Below are positions 9,040-17,798 of a stretch of 57,255 nt of DNA, in pieces. Origin of the DNA: Gammaproteobacteria bacterium. GTDB lineage: Bacteria; Pseudomonadota; Gammaproteobacteria; Enterobacterales; Alteromonadaceae. A program made the translations under genes and the position numbers. The notes beneath the pieces were generated by a model. It worked only from the letters and a program-made list of their open reading frames with translations, did no database searches and had not been told where the DNA came from. The DNA is taken from positions 1 to 57,255 of the forward strand of contig JAFLDV010000029.1 in NCBI GenBank assembly GCA_017302255.1, in the 5' to 3' direction. How positions within the stretch are numbered: position 1 is the stretch's first letter; each line of letters begins with the position of its first letter.

Positions 9040-10484
9040 TGGCTAAGCAAAGTTCTTTAACACCACTTGATCAAACGAAGATAAAGTTCTTTGGCATAGG
9101 AGCTTTGCTGCTGGCTGCATGGGCTTGGACCTTTTGGTCAACGCTGCTTTCGATGGAAGTTGTATGGCGCGGTTCTGAAACCTACATGCATTGCTATTTC
9201 ATACCGCTAATCAGTCTTTGGTTAATTTGGCCGCTGCGCCACGCAATTAACCCCCAATCATTTGGCAGTCTATGGGGATTATTACTTTTTATCCCCTCTT
9301 TTATGCTTTGGCTGGTTGGATTTGCGGCAGACGTAAATTTAATAGCTCATTTTGGCGCTATGCTGTGTTTAGTCAGTTTGCTGTGGTGCTGGCTTGGCGA
9401 TTCTAATTTTAGAGTACTACGTTTTCCGCTGATATACCTGTTATTTGCAGTCCCCTTCGGAGAAGAAGCAAACGCCCCATTACAATTTATTACGGCAGAA
9501 ATGGCGGTATGGCTACTGCAAATAACCGGTATTCCGGTGCTGCACGAAGGGTTGTACATCACGACGCCTGTCGCATCCTTTGAAGTCGCGGAGGCTTGTT
9601 CTGGTGTAAGATTTATGATTGTCGCCCTCGCACTTGCCTTTTTATTTAGCCATATGCACTTTCAGGGCTGGAAAAAGCGCGCATTGTTCATTGGTTCGCT
9701 GGTAATTTTATCGATAATCGCCAATAGTTTCCGCGCGTTTTTCCTGATATTCATCGGTGAAAAAAGCGGCATGACTTACGGTTTTGGTGCTGATCATTAT
9801 TATTATGGCTGGGCGTTTTTCGCGATTGTTATTTTTCTCTCTTTTCATATTGGTGCAAAATTCGGGGATAAAAATGAAGAGATTCTGCATTTAGCTGAAC
9901 AAACAAATCGAGTGCGTGTTATCCCTGTTGCTATTTCAGTCATGCTATTAGTCACAATCAATAGCGCGCTATTTACTGTTTGGCAGCCGATAACGCCTCC
10001 CGAGCAACCAGCCGAGCTCCCTGCTGCGAGCAACTGGCAAAAAATTGAAACAAATAGACTTCACCCGAGCTATCCACACAGTTTGGCTAGTAGCACTTTT
10101 ATCGGACCTGAAGGGCTGCAATATTTCACAGCACAGTTTGCACATCGGCAAAGCCGTGGCGAACTAATTAGCTGGAGCAATAAAGTGTTCCAGCAAGAAG
10201 ACTGGTCGGTAAAACAGCAAATGCATATAGAGATTGCAAACATGCCTTGGACTGAGCTGTCCTTGGTTAAGCGGTCTGGCGAACGTTTGCGGCTTTATTA
10301 CAACTATCAGGTAGGTTCAGTCATAACTACCGATGTTCGAACAGTAAAATTATTACAAGGATTGCACTTTATTAGTGCTAAAAATTCGCTGGCCATTTTG
10401 CATCACTTTAATTGCGTTGATGATGAAGAGAATTGCCGGAAATCGGTAGAGAATGCGACCACAGCGTTGATTAGCAAACGCTAA
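9036..10484 (+). CDS. xrtA: Exosortase A fused to a C-terminal EpsI-type domain
   Basis: Integral-membrane transpeptidase-like enzyme predicted to cut and re-attach proteins carrying a C-terminal PEP-CTERM signal. Using the ATG at 9036 (overlapping the previous TGA) it is 482 residues; an ATG 6 bp upstream is equally possible. The N-terminal 300 residues form about eight membrane helices and carry the catalytic triad: Cys188 in VAEACSGVRF, Arg233 in NSFRAFFLIF and His254 in GADHYYYGW. After a final helix near 295 comes a soluble periplasmic domain of about 160 residues (from LPAASNWQKI onward) resembling EpsI/DUF3485. This fusion is common for the XrtA subtype. Together with the PEP-CTERM gene and PrsK/PrsR it defines the whole locus. 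Confidence 0.93.
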   Translation: MMAKQSSLTPLDQTKIKFFGIGALLLAAWAWTFWSTLLSMEVVWRGSETYMHCYFIPLISLWLIWPLRHAINPQSFGSLWGLLLFIPSFMLWLVGFAADVNLIAHFGAMLCLVSLLWCWLGDSNFRVLRFPLIYLLFAVPFGEEANAPLQFITAEMAVWLLQITGIPVLHEGLYITTPVASFEVAEACSGVRFMIVALALAFLFSHMHFQGWKKRALFIGSLVILSIIANSFRAFFLIFIGEKSGMTYGFGADHYYYGWAFFAIVIFLSFHIGAKFGDKNEEILHLAEQTNRVRVIPVAISVMLLVTINSALFTVWQPITPPEQPAELPAASNWQKIETNRLHPSYPHSLASSTFIGPEGLQYFTAQFAHRQSRGELISWSNKVFQQEDWSVKQQMHIEIANMPWTELSLVKRSGERLRLYYNYQVGSVITTDVRTVKLLQGLHFISAKNSLAILHHFNCVDDEENCRKSVENATTALISKR

Positions 10485-10557
10485 GAGAAACTGCAATCAA
10501 TGCTGTCATCATATTGAATATATAGACTATTGCACCAAACAATCGACAGGGAAATTT

Positions 10558-12465
10558 ATGTGTGGCATCGTTGGAATACTATCGCTTGACGGTTTAAAGC
10601 CGATAGACAGCACCTTGTTAAGTGCAATGAATCAAGCACAGTTTCACCGTGGTCCTGACGAAGGCGATCAATATGTCGATGCCTTTATAGGCCTTGGTCA
10701 TCGTCGTCTTGCAATTATTGATTTGGCCCAAGGGCAGCAGCCGATGCAGGATGCATCAGGTCGTTTCACACTAATTTTTAACGGCGAAATCTATAATTTC
10801 CCAGCATTACGTGCAGAATTAATCGAACTCGGCCATCAATTCCATAGCCACTGCGATACTGAAGTTATTTTACGCGGGCATATGCAATGGGGTGATGCCT
10901 GTATCGAGCGCTTGCAAGGTATGTTTGCTTACGCGTTGTGGGACAAACAAGATAAACGCTTAGTACTTGCGCGTGACCGTTTAGGTATCAAGCCTTTATT
11001 TTACATGCAGCAACAAGGTTATCTATTTTTTGCATCCGAGCTAAAGAGCCTAACCTTAGTGCCTGGTTTTGATAAAACCCTAAATCCTCATGCAATTGAG
11101 CAATTTTTCTGCCTAGGTTATGTCGCAGAGTCTGATTGTATTTATAGCGTTGTGCAAAAGATGCCTCCGGCGCACTTCTTGACTATCAACCTCAACGATC
11201 CGACCATAGCCTTAGTACCACAGCGCTACTGGCAGTTATCTTACGCTACACAACAAACCGGATTGACTGACCAGGATTACCAACAGCAATTAACGACTGA
11301 ATTAACTAAAGCTGTGCAGAGCCACTTAGTGACAGAAGTCCCGCTGGGTTCCTTTTTATCCGGTGGTGTCGATAGCAGCGCGGTAGTAGCCTTAATCGCT
11401 GGCATGTCGGATGAACCGGTACGCACATGTTCAATTGGCTTTGATGTGGCGGCATATGACGAAAGCGACTATGCCAATCAAATCGCGAAGCAGTATCAAA
11501 CCAACCATCAAAGTCGCATCGTGACCAGCAACGATTTCAGCCTAATTCCTGAGCTTGCTCACATATATGATGAACCTTATGCCGATAGTTCCGCCCTAGC
11601 GACCTATCGCGTATGTGAACTCGCTCGAGAAAAGGTCACAGTTAGCATGTCTGGTGATGGCGCTGATGAGCTTCTGGCTGGCTATCGTCGATATAAACTA
11701 TTGATGAATGAGCAAAAAGTTCGGGAAAAAATTCCGAAGCTACTACGAACGGCGATTTTTAAACCACTTGGGCGTTGGTTTCCAAAACTAGATTGGGCAC
11801 CGCGAGTATTCCGCGCAAAAACAACTTTTCAGTCACTAGCCATGGACTTGGTCGAAGGTTACCTGCATGGTGTTTCATTGCTAAAACAGGCGCAGCGAGA
11901 TGCGCTATTTAGTGATGAATTTAAGCAACAACTAGCTGGCTACAATACTTTGCAGTTGTTCCGAGATATAGAACAACAATTTGATGGCAAAGACCCATTG
12001 AGCTTATTGCAATATATCGACATCAACACATGGCTGGTTGGTGATATTCTGACCAAAGTTGACCGTGCAAGCATGGCCAATAGCCTTGAAGTAAGAGTAC
12101 CCTTTCTGGACCATAAATTTGTTGAATGGTCCACGACAGTGCCGGTCGCGCAGAAAATTCGTAATGGCGAAGGAAAGTTTGTACTCAAAAAAGCCATGGA
12201 AGATAAACTACCACTCGATATTTTGTATCGACCAAAAATGGGTTTTAGAGTGCCACTCGCCGATTGGTTCAGAGGCCCGTTGAAGCAGCAGGTCCGCGAT
12301 TTATTGTTAGGCGCCCCACTTAGCTCGAGCGGCTTATTTAACATGCAAACCGTAGAGCAATGGATCAATGAGCACCAACGAGGTGTTTCCGACCATAGCA
12401 CCGCCCTTTGGACTCTATTGATGTTTAGAAATTTTGTTTCTAAAGATTCGGCGCTTACCCAATGA
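10558..12465 (+). CDS. XrtA-associated asparagine synthase-like amidotransferase
   Basis: Glutamine-dependent amidotransferase of the asparagine synthase B family, 635 residues. It starts MCGIVGIL, so after removal of Met the catalytic nucleophile is Cys2 of the class II glutaminase domain (about 1-210, with NGEIYNF and HCDTEVIL). The synthetase domain has the PP-loop SGGVDSS (about 268-274) and SGDGADELLAGY. In exosortase A loci (TIGR03108) the enzyme is thought to amidate a sugar carboxylate or similar group of the exopolysaccharide rather than make free asparagine; that role is inferred from context. It lies 73 bp after xrtA, preceded by CAGGGAAATTT. Its TGA overlaps the next gene's ATG by 4 bp. 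Confidence 0.9.
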   Translation: MCGIVGILSLDGLKPIDSTLLSAMNQAQFHRGPDEGDQYVDAFIGLGHRRLAIIDLAQGQQPMQDASGRFTLIFNGEIYNFPALRAELIELGHQFHSHCDTEVILRGHMQWGDACIERLQGMFAYALWDKQDKRLVLARDRLGIKPLFYMQQQGYLFFASELKSLTLVPGFDKTLNPHAIEQFFCLGYVAESDCIYSVVQKMPPAHFLTINLNDPTIALVPQRYWQLSYATQQTGLTDQDYQQQLTTELTKAVQSHLVTEVPLGSFLSGGVDSSAVVALIAGMSDEPVRTCSIGFDVAAYDESDYANQIAKQYQTNHQSRIVTSNDFSLIPELAHIYDEPYADSSALATYRVCELAREKVTVSMSGDGADELLAGYRRYKLLMNEQKVREKIPKLLRTAIFKPLGRWFPKLDWAPRVFRAKTTFQSLAMDLVEGYLHGVSLLKQAQRDALFSDEFKQQLAGYNTLQLFRDIEQQFDGKDPLSLLQYIDINTWLVGDILTKVDRASMANSLEVRVPFLDHKFVEWSTTVPVAQKIRNGEGKFVLKKAMEDKLPLDILYRPKMGFRVPLADWFRGPLKQQVRDLLLGAPLSSSGLFNMQTVEQWINEHQRGVSDHSTALWTLLMFRNFVSKDSALTQ

Positions 12466-13643
12466 AAATTTTGACTATTTCATCGTTATATCCAAACAAC
12501 AAAGATCCTAAACATGGGATTTTCGTTGAGACTCGGCTGCGCCATTTGCGGAAACACTATCCTGAAGTTAATGCAGTTGTCATCGCACCTGTGCCTTGGT
12601 TCCCTTTTGCTGCCAAGGGATTTGGCGAATATAGTAAATTTGCCGGTGTGGTTGATGTTGAAACTCGCGATGGTGTGCAGGTTTACCATCCAAAGTACTT
12701 GGTTATACCAAAATTAGGCATGCATATAACGCCATGGTTTATGGCAAGAAGCATTCGTAAATGCATTAAACAGCTACAAGCTGATGGACATAGCTTTGAT
12801 TTAATCGATGGCCACTATTTCTATCCAGATGGCGTCGCTATTGCAAAAGTAGCTACTGAATTGGCCATTCCGTTTACTTGCACAGCGCGCGGCACTGACA
12901 TCAATTTAATTCCAGAATACCCAGTTGCTCGCCGCAGAATCGCCGATGTCTTTAGCAAGGCTGCTCATTTGATGGCGGTATGTAAAGCGCTCGCTGAAGA
13001 AATGATTGCTTTAGGCGCACCGAAAGCGAAAGTAACGGTACTTCGAAATGGCGTTGATTTAGAGTTGTTTAAAGCCTCCGATGACGCAACAAAACAGCAA
13101 CTAAGAAGTGAGTTAGCTTTTAGCTCAACTGGACCGTTGCTAATGTCAGTTGGTGGACTTATCGAACGTAAAGGTCATTATTTAGTAATTGCTGCACTTG
13201 CTGAATTGCCAGAAGCACAACTAGTGATTGCCGGAAATGGTCCGGATTTAGCGTCATTACAAAAACAAGCAGTCAAGCTTGGTGTTGCCGATCGAGTCCA
13301 CTTTGTTGGCGCTTTATCTCAACCGCAACTAAGCCTGTATTATCAAGCTGCTGATGCCTTAGTATTGGCATCAAGCCGCGAAGGCTGGGCGAATGTTTTA
13401 CTGGAAGCTATGGCATCTGGGACTCCTGTTGTTGCGACAAATATCTGGGGAACACCAGAAGTTGTTTCGAGCCCAGACGCAGGGGTATTGGTTGACCGCA
13501 CGGTAGAGGCCATTGCCGGAGGTGTCCGCACCTTATTGTCAGCGCCGCCAAAACGGCAAGCCACACGACAATACGCTGAGCAATTTACCTGGCAGCAGAC
13601 GTCAGATGGGCAGATTGAAATTTTTACACAGATTATGCAATAA
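12462..13643 (+). CDS. Glycosyltransferase family 4
   Basis: GT-B glycosyltransferase of 393 residues. The N-domain begins MKILTISSLYPNNKDPKHGIFVE and has GHYFYPDGVAIAKV and CTARGTDINLIPEYP. The C-terminal donor-binding half has LMSVGGLIERKGH, ADRVHFVGALSQPQLSLYYQAAD and the E-x7-E motif region SSREGWANVLLEAMASGTPVV. These are GT4 signatures for a retaining enzyme using a nucleotide-diphospho-sugar. It is probably a cytoplasmic enzyme adding a sugar to the lipid-linked repeat unit. It is coupled to the amidotransferase by a 4-bp ATGA overlap and is followed by a 309-bp gap, after which base composition becomes clearly more AT-rich. Confidence 0.88.
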   Translation: MKILTISSLYPNNKDPKHGIFVETRLRHLRKHYPEVNAVVIAPVPWFPFAAKGFGEYSKFAGVVDVETRDGVQVYHPKYLVIPKLGMHITPWFMARSIRKCIKQLQADGHSFDLIDGHYFYPDGVAIAKVATELAIPFTCTARGTDINLIPEYPVARRRIADVFSKAAHLMAVCKALAEEMIALGAPKAKVTVLRNGVDLELFKASDDATKQQLRSELAFSSTGPLLMSVGGLIERKGHYLVIAALAELPEAQLVIAGNGPDLASLQKQAVKLGVADRVHFVGALSQPQLSLYYQAADALVLASSREGWANVLLEAMASGTPVVATNIWGTPEVVSSPDAGVLVDRTVEAIAGGVRTLLSAPPKRQATRQYAEQFTWQQTSDGQIEIFTQIMQ

Positions 13644-13952
13644 AGAATGGATTCTTCGATAAGCTCTTGACCACAAAAGCATAACTAAAGAATCATTCAA
13701 ATAATTTTGTTGAATGACCGGTTTTTAGGGTTAGATTAGAGTAATGCTTATATTCACTACAGAACGTCTATCGTGAATAAGCTAGAGCATTTATGCCGTA
13801 TGATCGGCACAAATTGAATTGTGCGAGTATTGGTCGAAATTGACATGATGGTCTGGTACCAATAATGGTACCTGTGTTCATGCGAAACATCTCTATCGGA
13901 TCCAAAAGTTAGAATAATTGCCGATTTTTCTCGGCTAAAGGTGAAGCTGCTG
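13644..13952 (+). other. 309-bp non-coding leader with four inverted repeats
   Basis: This gap separates the GT4 gene from the small ORF and O-antigen ligase. I see no credible gene in it. It contains four short inverted repeats: TCATTCAA/TTGAATGA (13693-13717), GCACAA/TTGTGC (13807-13824), two copies of the palindrome GGTACC six bases apart (13855-13872), and GCCGA/TCGGC (13920-13935). The last lies just upstream of the ribosome-binding site of the small ORF. No terminator with a U-run follows the GT4 gene, so read-through into the next genes is possible. An internal promoter is likely, but I could not name its boxes with confidence. An attenuator or RNA-structure role is inference. Confidence 0.5.
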
Positions 13953-14036
13953 ATGGAAAGTTTACTGTTTGTATTTGATTTAATTTTGGTTGGTTATCTT
14001 TGCCTTTGGGCAGCTAGAGCCGAAGTCCAGAAATGA
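13953..14036 (+). CDS. Small membrane peptide (27 aa), coupled to the O-antigen ligase
   Basis: Short reading frame of 27 codons, starting MESLLFVFDLIL and ending AARAEVQK. An AAAGGTG ribosome-binding site lies about 9 bases before the ATG. Residues 4-21 form one hydrophobic segment and the tail is charged, as in a single-pass inner-membrane peptide. Its TGA overlaps the ligase ATG (ATGA, 14033-14036), the same coupling used elsewhere in this operon, which argues that it is translated. Function is unknown. It could be a small partner of the ligase or flippase, or a leader peptide that opens the ligase start. I do not recognise a family. Confidence 0.55.
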   Translation: MESLLFVFDLILVGYLCLWAARAEVQK

Positions 14037-15328
14037 GAGATTTAGCGCTACTCGTCTTTATTCTTTTTTCATCGTATTACATATTGCGAAGCCCATTTAT
14101 CGGTGTTGCACTTTCTATTTGGACGTCGCTGTTTACGCCTAATTTATGGGTATTCGGTTTTGGACAGTCTTTACGTATCAACTTCTTGTTCCTAGCGCTA
14201 TTTTTAATCTCACTAATAATTAACAAGAGTAAAATTAAGAACGTCGATTATAAATTCACCCCTCTTTGTTTTACTCACATTGCATTTTTCCTTTTGGGGA
14301 CATTGTCTGCATTATTTACAATCTCTCAGGAGGATGTGGTTTGGCTCGAGTGGAGTTATTTCTATAAAACCTTGTTGTTGTACTTTTTTGTAGTTTTCGT
14401 AGTTCACACCGAAGTTCAAGTTAAAACTATTTTGTGGGCGATGGTTCTTTCTGTTTCATTTATTGGTCTTTCAGAGGGATTGAAATATGTTTTATCTGGA
14501 GGAGGCCACGTTATTGTCGGCGTACTCTATAGCAAAATGCAGGATAGAAACTCATTAGCTCTTGCAATGAATATGATTTTACCATTGCTATTTCTGCTTA
14601 GAAATTATACAGAGAATAAAAAGGTTAAGACCTTTTTGTTAATTATTGCAATTTTCAACATCATAGCAATTTTAGGATCCTTCTCACGCGGCGGGTTAAT
14701 CGGATTAATTGTTGTCGGTTTCTTTTATTTCTTACGTTCTGACCGAAAAATTATTATTTCTGTGTTTGCTGTAGTTATTGGCATTGGCGCAGTTAATTTT
14801 ATGCCCGATCGTTGGACTCAGCGGATGAATACAATTGAGTCGGCCGATCAAGATGAATCCTTTTTAGGTCGAGTGGTTGCATGGAAACAAGCCGTTCTTA
14901 TCGCTAATGATCATCCATTGGTTGGTGTTGGCTTTAAAGGTGGACAAAATCAGGCAATTTGGACTTATTACAAACCAGATTTCGACATTTTTAATTCAAT
15001 TATCGACACTTCCAATACGAACTTTGTTCAAGCCAAAGCTGCCCATAGTATTTACTTCCAAGTAATGGGAGACATGGGCTATACTGGATTGTCCCTATTT
15101 CTATTACTATTATTCACTAGTTACCGATATATACGATTTGCTGAAAAAAACCTACCCCGAGCTAGTTTCTTTCATGACCTCGCAGGGATGACAAAAATTT
15201 CGCTCGCGGCATATGCAGTTGCGGGGGCAGCTTTGAGTTTGCCTTATTTTGATATTTTATATGTGATTTTTGGCTTGAGTACTATTGTTTATCTGAAAGC
15301 AAAGGCTATGAAGACCGCACATGACTGA
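14033..15328 (+). CDS. O-antigen ligase/polymerase-like protein, XrtA-associated
   Basis: Multi-spanning membrane protein of the O-antigen ligase (Wzy_C/WaaL) superfamily, 431 residues with about ten to twelve hydrophobic segments. The start MRDLALLVFILFSSYYILRS and the segment WTSLFTPNLWVFGFGQSLR resemble the ligase family found in exosortase A loci (TIGR03097). A long periplasmic loop (about 255-345) contains GRVVAWKQAVLIANDHPLVGVG and AAHSIYFQVMGDMGYTG, where the family keeps its conserved Arg and His. The role is to polymerise the repeat unit or attach it to a lipid or protein acceptor at the periplasmic face. Its stop overlaps the flippase start by 8 bp. The gene is visibly AT-richer than its upstream neighbours. 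Confidence 0.85.
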   Translation: MRDLALLVFILFSSYYILRSPFIGVALSIWTSLFTPNLWVFGFGQSLRINFLFLALFLISLIINKSKIKNVDYKFTPLCFTHIAFFLLGTLSALFTISQEDVVWLEWSYFYKTLLLYFFVVFVVHTEVQVKTILWAMVLSVSFIGLSEGLKYVLSGGGHVIVGVLYSKMQDRNSLALAMNMILPLLFLLRNYTENKKVKTFLLIIAIFNIIAILGSFSRGGLIGLIVVGFFYFLRSDRKIIISVFAVVIGIGAVNFMPDRWTQRMNTIESADQDESFLGRVVAWKQAVLIANDHPLVGVGFKGGQNQAIWTYYKPDFDIFNSIIDTSNTNFVQAKAAHSIYFQVMGDMGYTGLSLFLLLLFTSYRYIRFAEKNLPRASFFHDLAGMTKISLAAYAVAGAALSLPYFDILYVIFGLSTIVYLKAKAMKTAHD

Positions 15329-16829
15329 ATCACAAGTCAAAATTTCTACTAATGCAGCGAAATGGACACTCCTTTCTGTTTGGGTGAAGCGTCTGCTTGG
15401 CTTAGTGAGCACCTTGATCTTGGTTCGCTATCTGACACCAACTGATTTGGGTATTGCTATATCAGCAATGATCGTCTTAATGTTTGCGCAAGCTGTTACT
15501 GAAGCTGGTTCTCGACAATATATTATTCAGCAAGACCATCTTAGCAACGAACAAATATCCTGCGCTTGGACGATATCGCTAATACTGAAGCTGGTCGCTT
15601 CAGCTTTAATCATTATTGCATCGTTGTTTGCTGGAAAGATTTTTGACTCTGACAAAATGGCGGCGGTGTTGCAAGTATGCAGCGTCGTGCCACTGCTAAT
15701 CGGGCTTAAAAATCCAGGTCTGTTTATTGATGAGAAAAATGATCAATATAAAATTCTTAATTTATTACCGGTCATTTCAAAAATCGTTGCATTACCAGTG
15801 ACTATTGGCATTGCCATAGTTTATCAAACTTATTGGAGTTTGATTATTGGCTCGCTGTTAGAAACCACCATTGAGGTCCTTCTAAGCTATCGATATAACA
15901 AATTTACTCCGAAATTGACCTTGGTAGGATATAAGCGCCAACTTAAGTTTTCTAACTATTTCTTTGTGATGTCTATATTCGGTTATCTTCGTTCGCGATT
16001 GGAAAACTTCGCGATAATTGCGCTCTTTGGGGTTAAAGGGAACGGTCTATATTCTATTGCACAGGAAATCGCTTTTTTGCCGATGACGGAGTTGGTGCAG
16101 CCAATTCAACGTGGCTTTTATTCGACTGCGGCAAAACTTAAAGCATCAAAGCAGCAGATGTTTGAGCTGTATGCCAAGCAAAGTAATTGGGTATTGTTAG
16201 TGCTTGTACCTTGCTTTTTTGGCTTGCTGGCTGTGCAAGACCTGTTTACTCAAGTTGTGTTAGGTGCGAATTGGATTGAAGCGGGAATGATTATGCCAAT
16301 ATTCACCGCAACAACGATTCCATTTTCTTTGTATATATTAATTATATTAATACTCACTATCGATAATAAATTTAAATTTATTATCGCCATCGATGTGGCG
16401 TATACAGTGGTTCTGGCCGTAACAACATACTACATCGACCACTTTAACCTAGTCTATTTCACGACATATCGAGCACTGCTATCCTTTTTGATTTTCGGAT
16501 ATTACCTTGTCGTAATCAAAATACAGTATAAAGTTAACATACTTTTTTTACTAAAAGCGCTACCCGCAGTCACCTTCTCCTCGATGATCATGTATGGATC
16601 TGTTTTGATGATACGTGGCCAAGTTGCCGATCTTTCCCAATTATTGCAATTGCTCATTTTAGTTACATCGGGCATACTGATTTATGCAATAGTGTTATAT
16701 GTAAGTTGCAAATTCACAAAGAATGGAAACTCTAGGATTCAGGAAATTCTGGATACTTATCAACTAGTTGGTAAATATCTAAGCGCGAAAATTAATAAGA
16801 ATTCGATTGCGATGGATCGGGAAAAATAG
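15321..16829 (+). CDS. Oligosaccharide flippase (Wzx-like)
   Basis: Polytopic inner-membrane transporter of the polysaccharide biosynthesis (MOP/MVF) superfamily, 502 residues with about twelve to fourteen hydrophobic helices. It is expected to flip the undecaprenyl-linked repeat unit from cytoplasm to periplasm. The N-terminus (NAAKWTLLSVWVKRLLGLVSTLILVRYLTPTDLGIAIS) is the standard start of this family, and the Q-SRQY-I segment and later FLPMTELVQPIQRGFYS match it too. The ATG at 15321 overlaps the ligase stop. The gene continues the AT-rich block and ends just before a NodB deacetylase. Flippase plus ligase plus polymer export proteins make a complete Wzx/Wzy-type pathway. Confidence 0.87.
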   Translation: MTESQVKISTNAAKWTLLSVWVKRLLGLVSTLILVRYLTPTDLGIAISAMIVLMFAQAVTEAGSRQYIIQQDHLSNEQISCAWTISLILKLVASALIIIASLFAGKIFDSDKMAAVLQVCSVVPLLIGLKNPGLFIDEKNDQYKILNLLPVISKIVALPVTIGIAIVYQTYWSLIIGSLLETTIEVLLSYRYNKFTPKLTLVGYKRQLKFSNYFFVMSIFGYLRSRLENFAIIALFGVKGNGLYSIAQEIAFLPMTELVQPIQRGFYSTAAKLKASKQQMFELYAKQSNWVLLVLVPCFFGLLAVQDLFTQVVLGANWIEAGMIMPIFTATTIPFSLYILIILILTIDNKFKFIIAIDVAYTVVLAVTTYYIDHFNLVYFTTYRALLSFLIFGYYLVVIKIQYKVNILFLLKALPAVTFSSMIMYGSVLMIRGQVADLSQLLQLLILVTSGILIYAIVLYVSCKFTKNGNSRIQEILDTYQLVGKYLSAKINKNSIAMDREK

Positions 16830-16830
16830 A

Positions 16831-17772
16831 TTGAAATTTAAAAACTTTTTACTTAGGTTCATCAATAAACGTCTACGAACTTGTGTGATTTTCAATTTCC
16901 ACGATATCGTTGCTGACGGTCAACATGCACGTACCGATCAGATCAGCGTTGCGACTTTTCGCCAACAACTTACTTGGATTCAACAGCATTTCACCATTGT
17001 TCGGATCGATACATTAATCGAACAATTTCATAACAATTCCATAATTAAACCAATGGCCGCCGTGACTTTTGATGACGGCTACCGCTCTCATTTTAGTTTG
17101 GTCAAACCAATCTTGGACGAATTCGAGATCAAGGCTGCATTTTATGTGTCTTCAGCCCATCTAACTAAAAATTACTATTGGCATGATCTTGTAGAAACTT
17201 TCTGTCAGCATAGCTCTAATCAACAACAACTTTCACTTCGAAATGTTCTGAAGTCATTGTCAGCTAAACAATTGCCGTCGTTAATCGAATCAATCAAATA
17301 TTTGACACTTGCCGATCGAAAACTGGTGTTATCTGAGATTGAAGAATTTACAAAACCCTTCATGAAAGAACGGTTGTTGATGAATTCATCAGAAGTCTTA
17401 GCCTTGGCCGGGGAAGGCCATTTGATCGGAGGCCATACTTTAAACCACCCGATTTTGGCATTAGAATCCGACATAATATGTAAACAAGAGATTTCCGATG
17501 ATTTGCTAGCACTCGAAGCCTTATTGCAGCAAAAAATCACAAGTTTTGCTTATCCTAACGGGATCCCGAATCAAGATTTTAATGATTCTCATCAACAAAT
17601 TCTTGCCAGCAATGGTGTTAAATACGCTGTGAACACCCATAAGTCTATTTTAACTAAACCAATGAATATTCTCTCTATTCCACGAATCAATTTATTCGGC
17701 TCGAATGAAAGTTTGCATTGCAATTATCTTCTTAGAATGATTATAAGTTCGGTATTTCGTTCCCCTAATTAG
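16831..17772 (+). CDS. Polysaccharide deacetylase family protein (second NodB-like)
   Basis: CE4-type deacetylase of about 313 residues. The frame is open from a TTG at 16807, but I prefer the TTG at 16831 (LKFKNFLLRF), which sits one base after the flippase stop with GGGAAAA upstream. The start is uncertain because neither is ATG. Motifs are NFHDI near the N-terminus, AAVTFDDGYRSHF (catalytic and metal aspartates), GGHTLNHPIL (metal histidines) and FAYPNG. This domain layout is the one seen in poly-N-acetylglucosamine-type deacetylases, and it is distinct from the first deacetylase at 5933. Cytoplasmic or periplasmic location is unclear because no signal peptide is evident. Confidence 0.8.
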   Translation: MKFKNFLLRFINKRLRTCVIFNFHDIVADGQHARTDQISVATFRQQLTWIQQHFTIVRIDTLIEQFHNNSIIKPMAAVTFDDGYRSHFSLVKPILDEFEIKAAFYVSSAHLTKNYYWHDLVETFCQHSSNQQQLSLRNVLKSLSAKQLPSLIESIKYLTLADRKLVLSEIEEFTKPFMKERLLMNSSEVLALAGEGHLIGGHTLNHPILALESDIICKQEISDDLLALEALLQQKITSFAYPNGIPNQDFNDSHQQILASNGVKYAVNTHKSILTKPMNILSIPRINLFGSNESLHCNYLLRMIISSVFRSPN

Positions 17773-17798
17773 CCGATTTTAAAAAAGGATACATAGGT

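Noticed and set aside
13854-13869. Possible second sigma-54 promoter (TGGTACCAATAATGG)
   Set aside because: The position that should read GC at -12 is GG, and the match is explained by the twin GGTACC palindrome.
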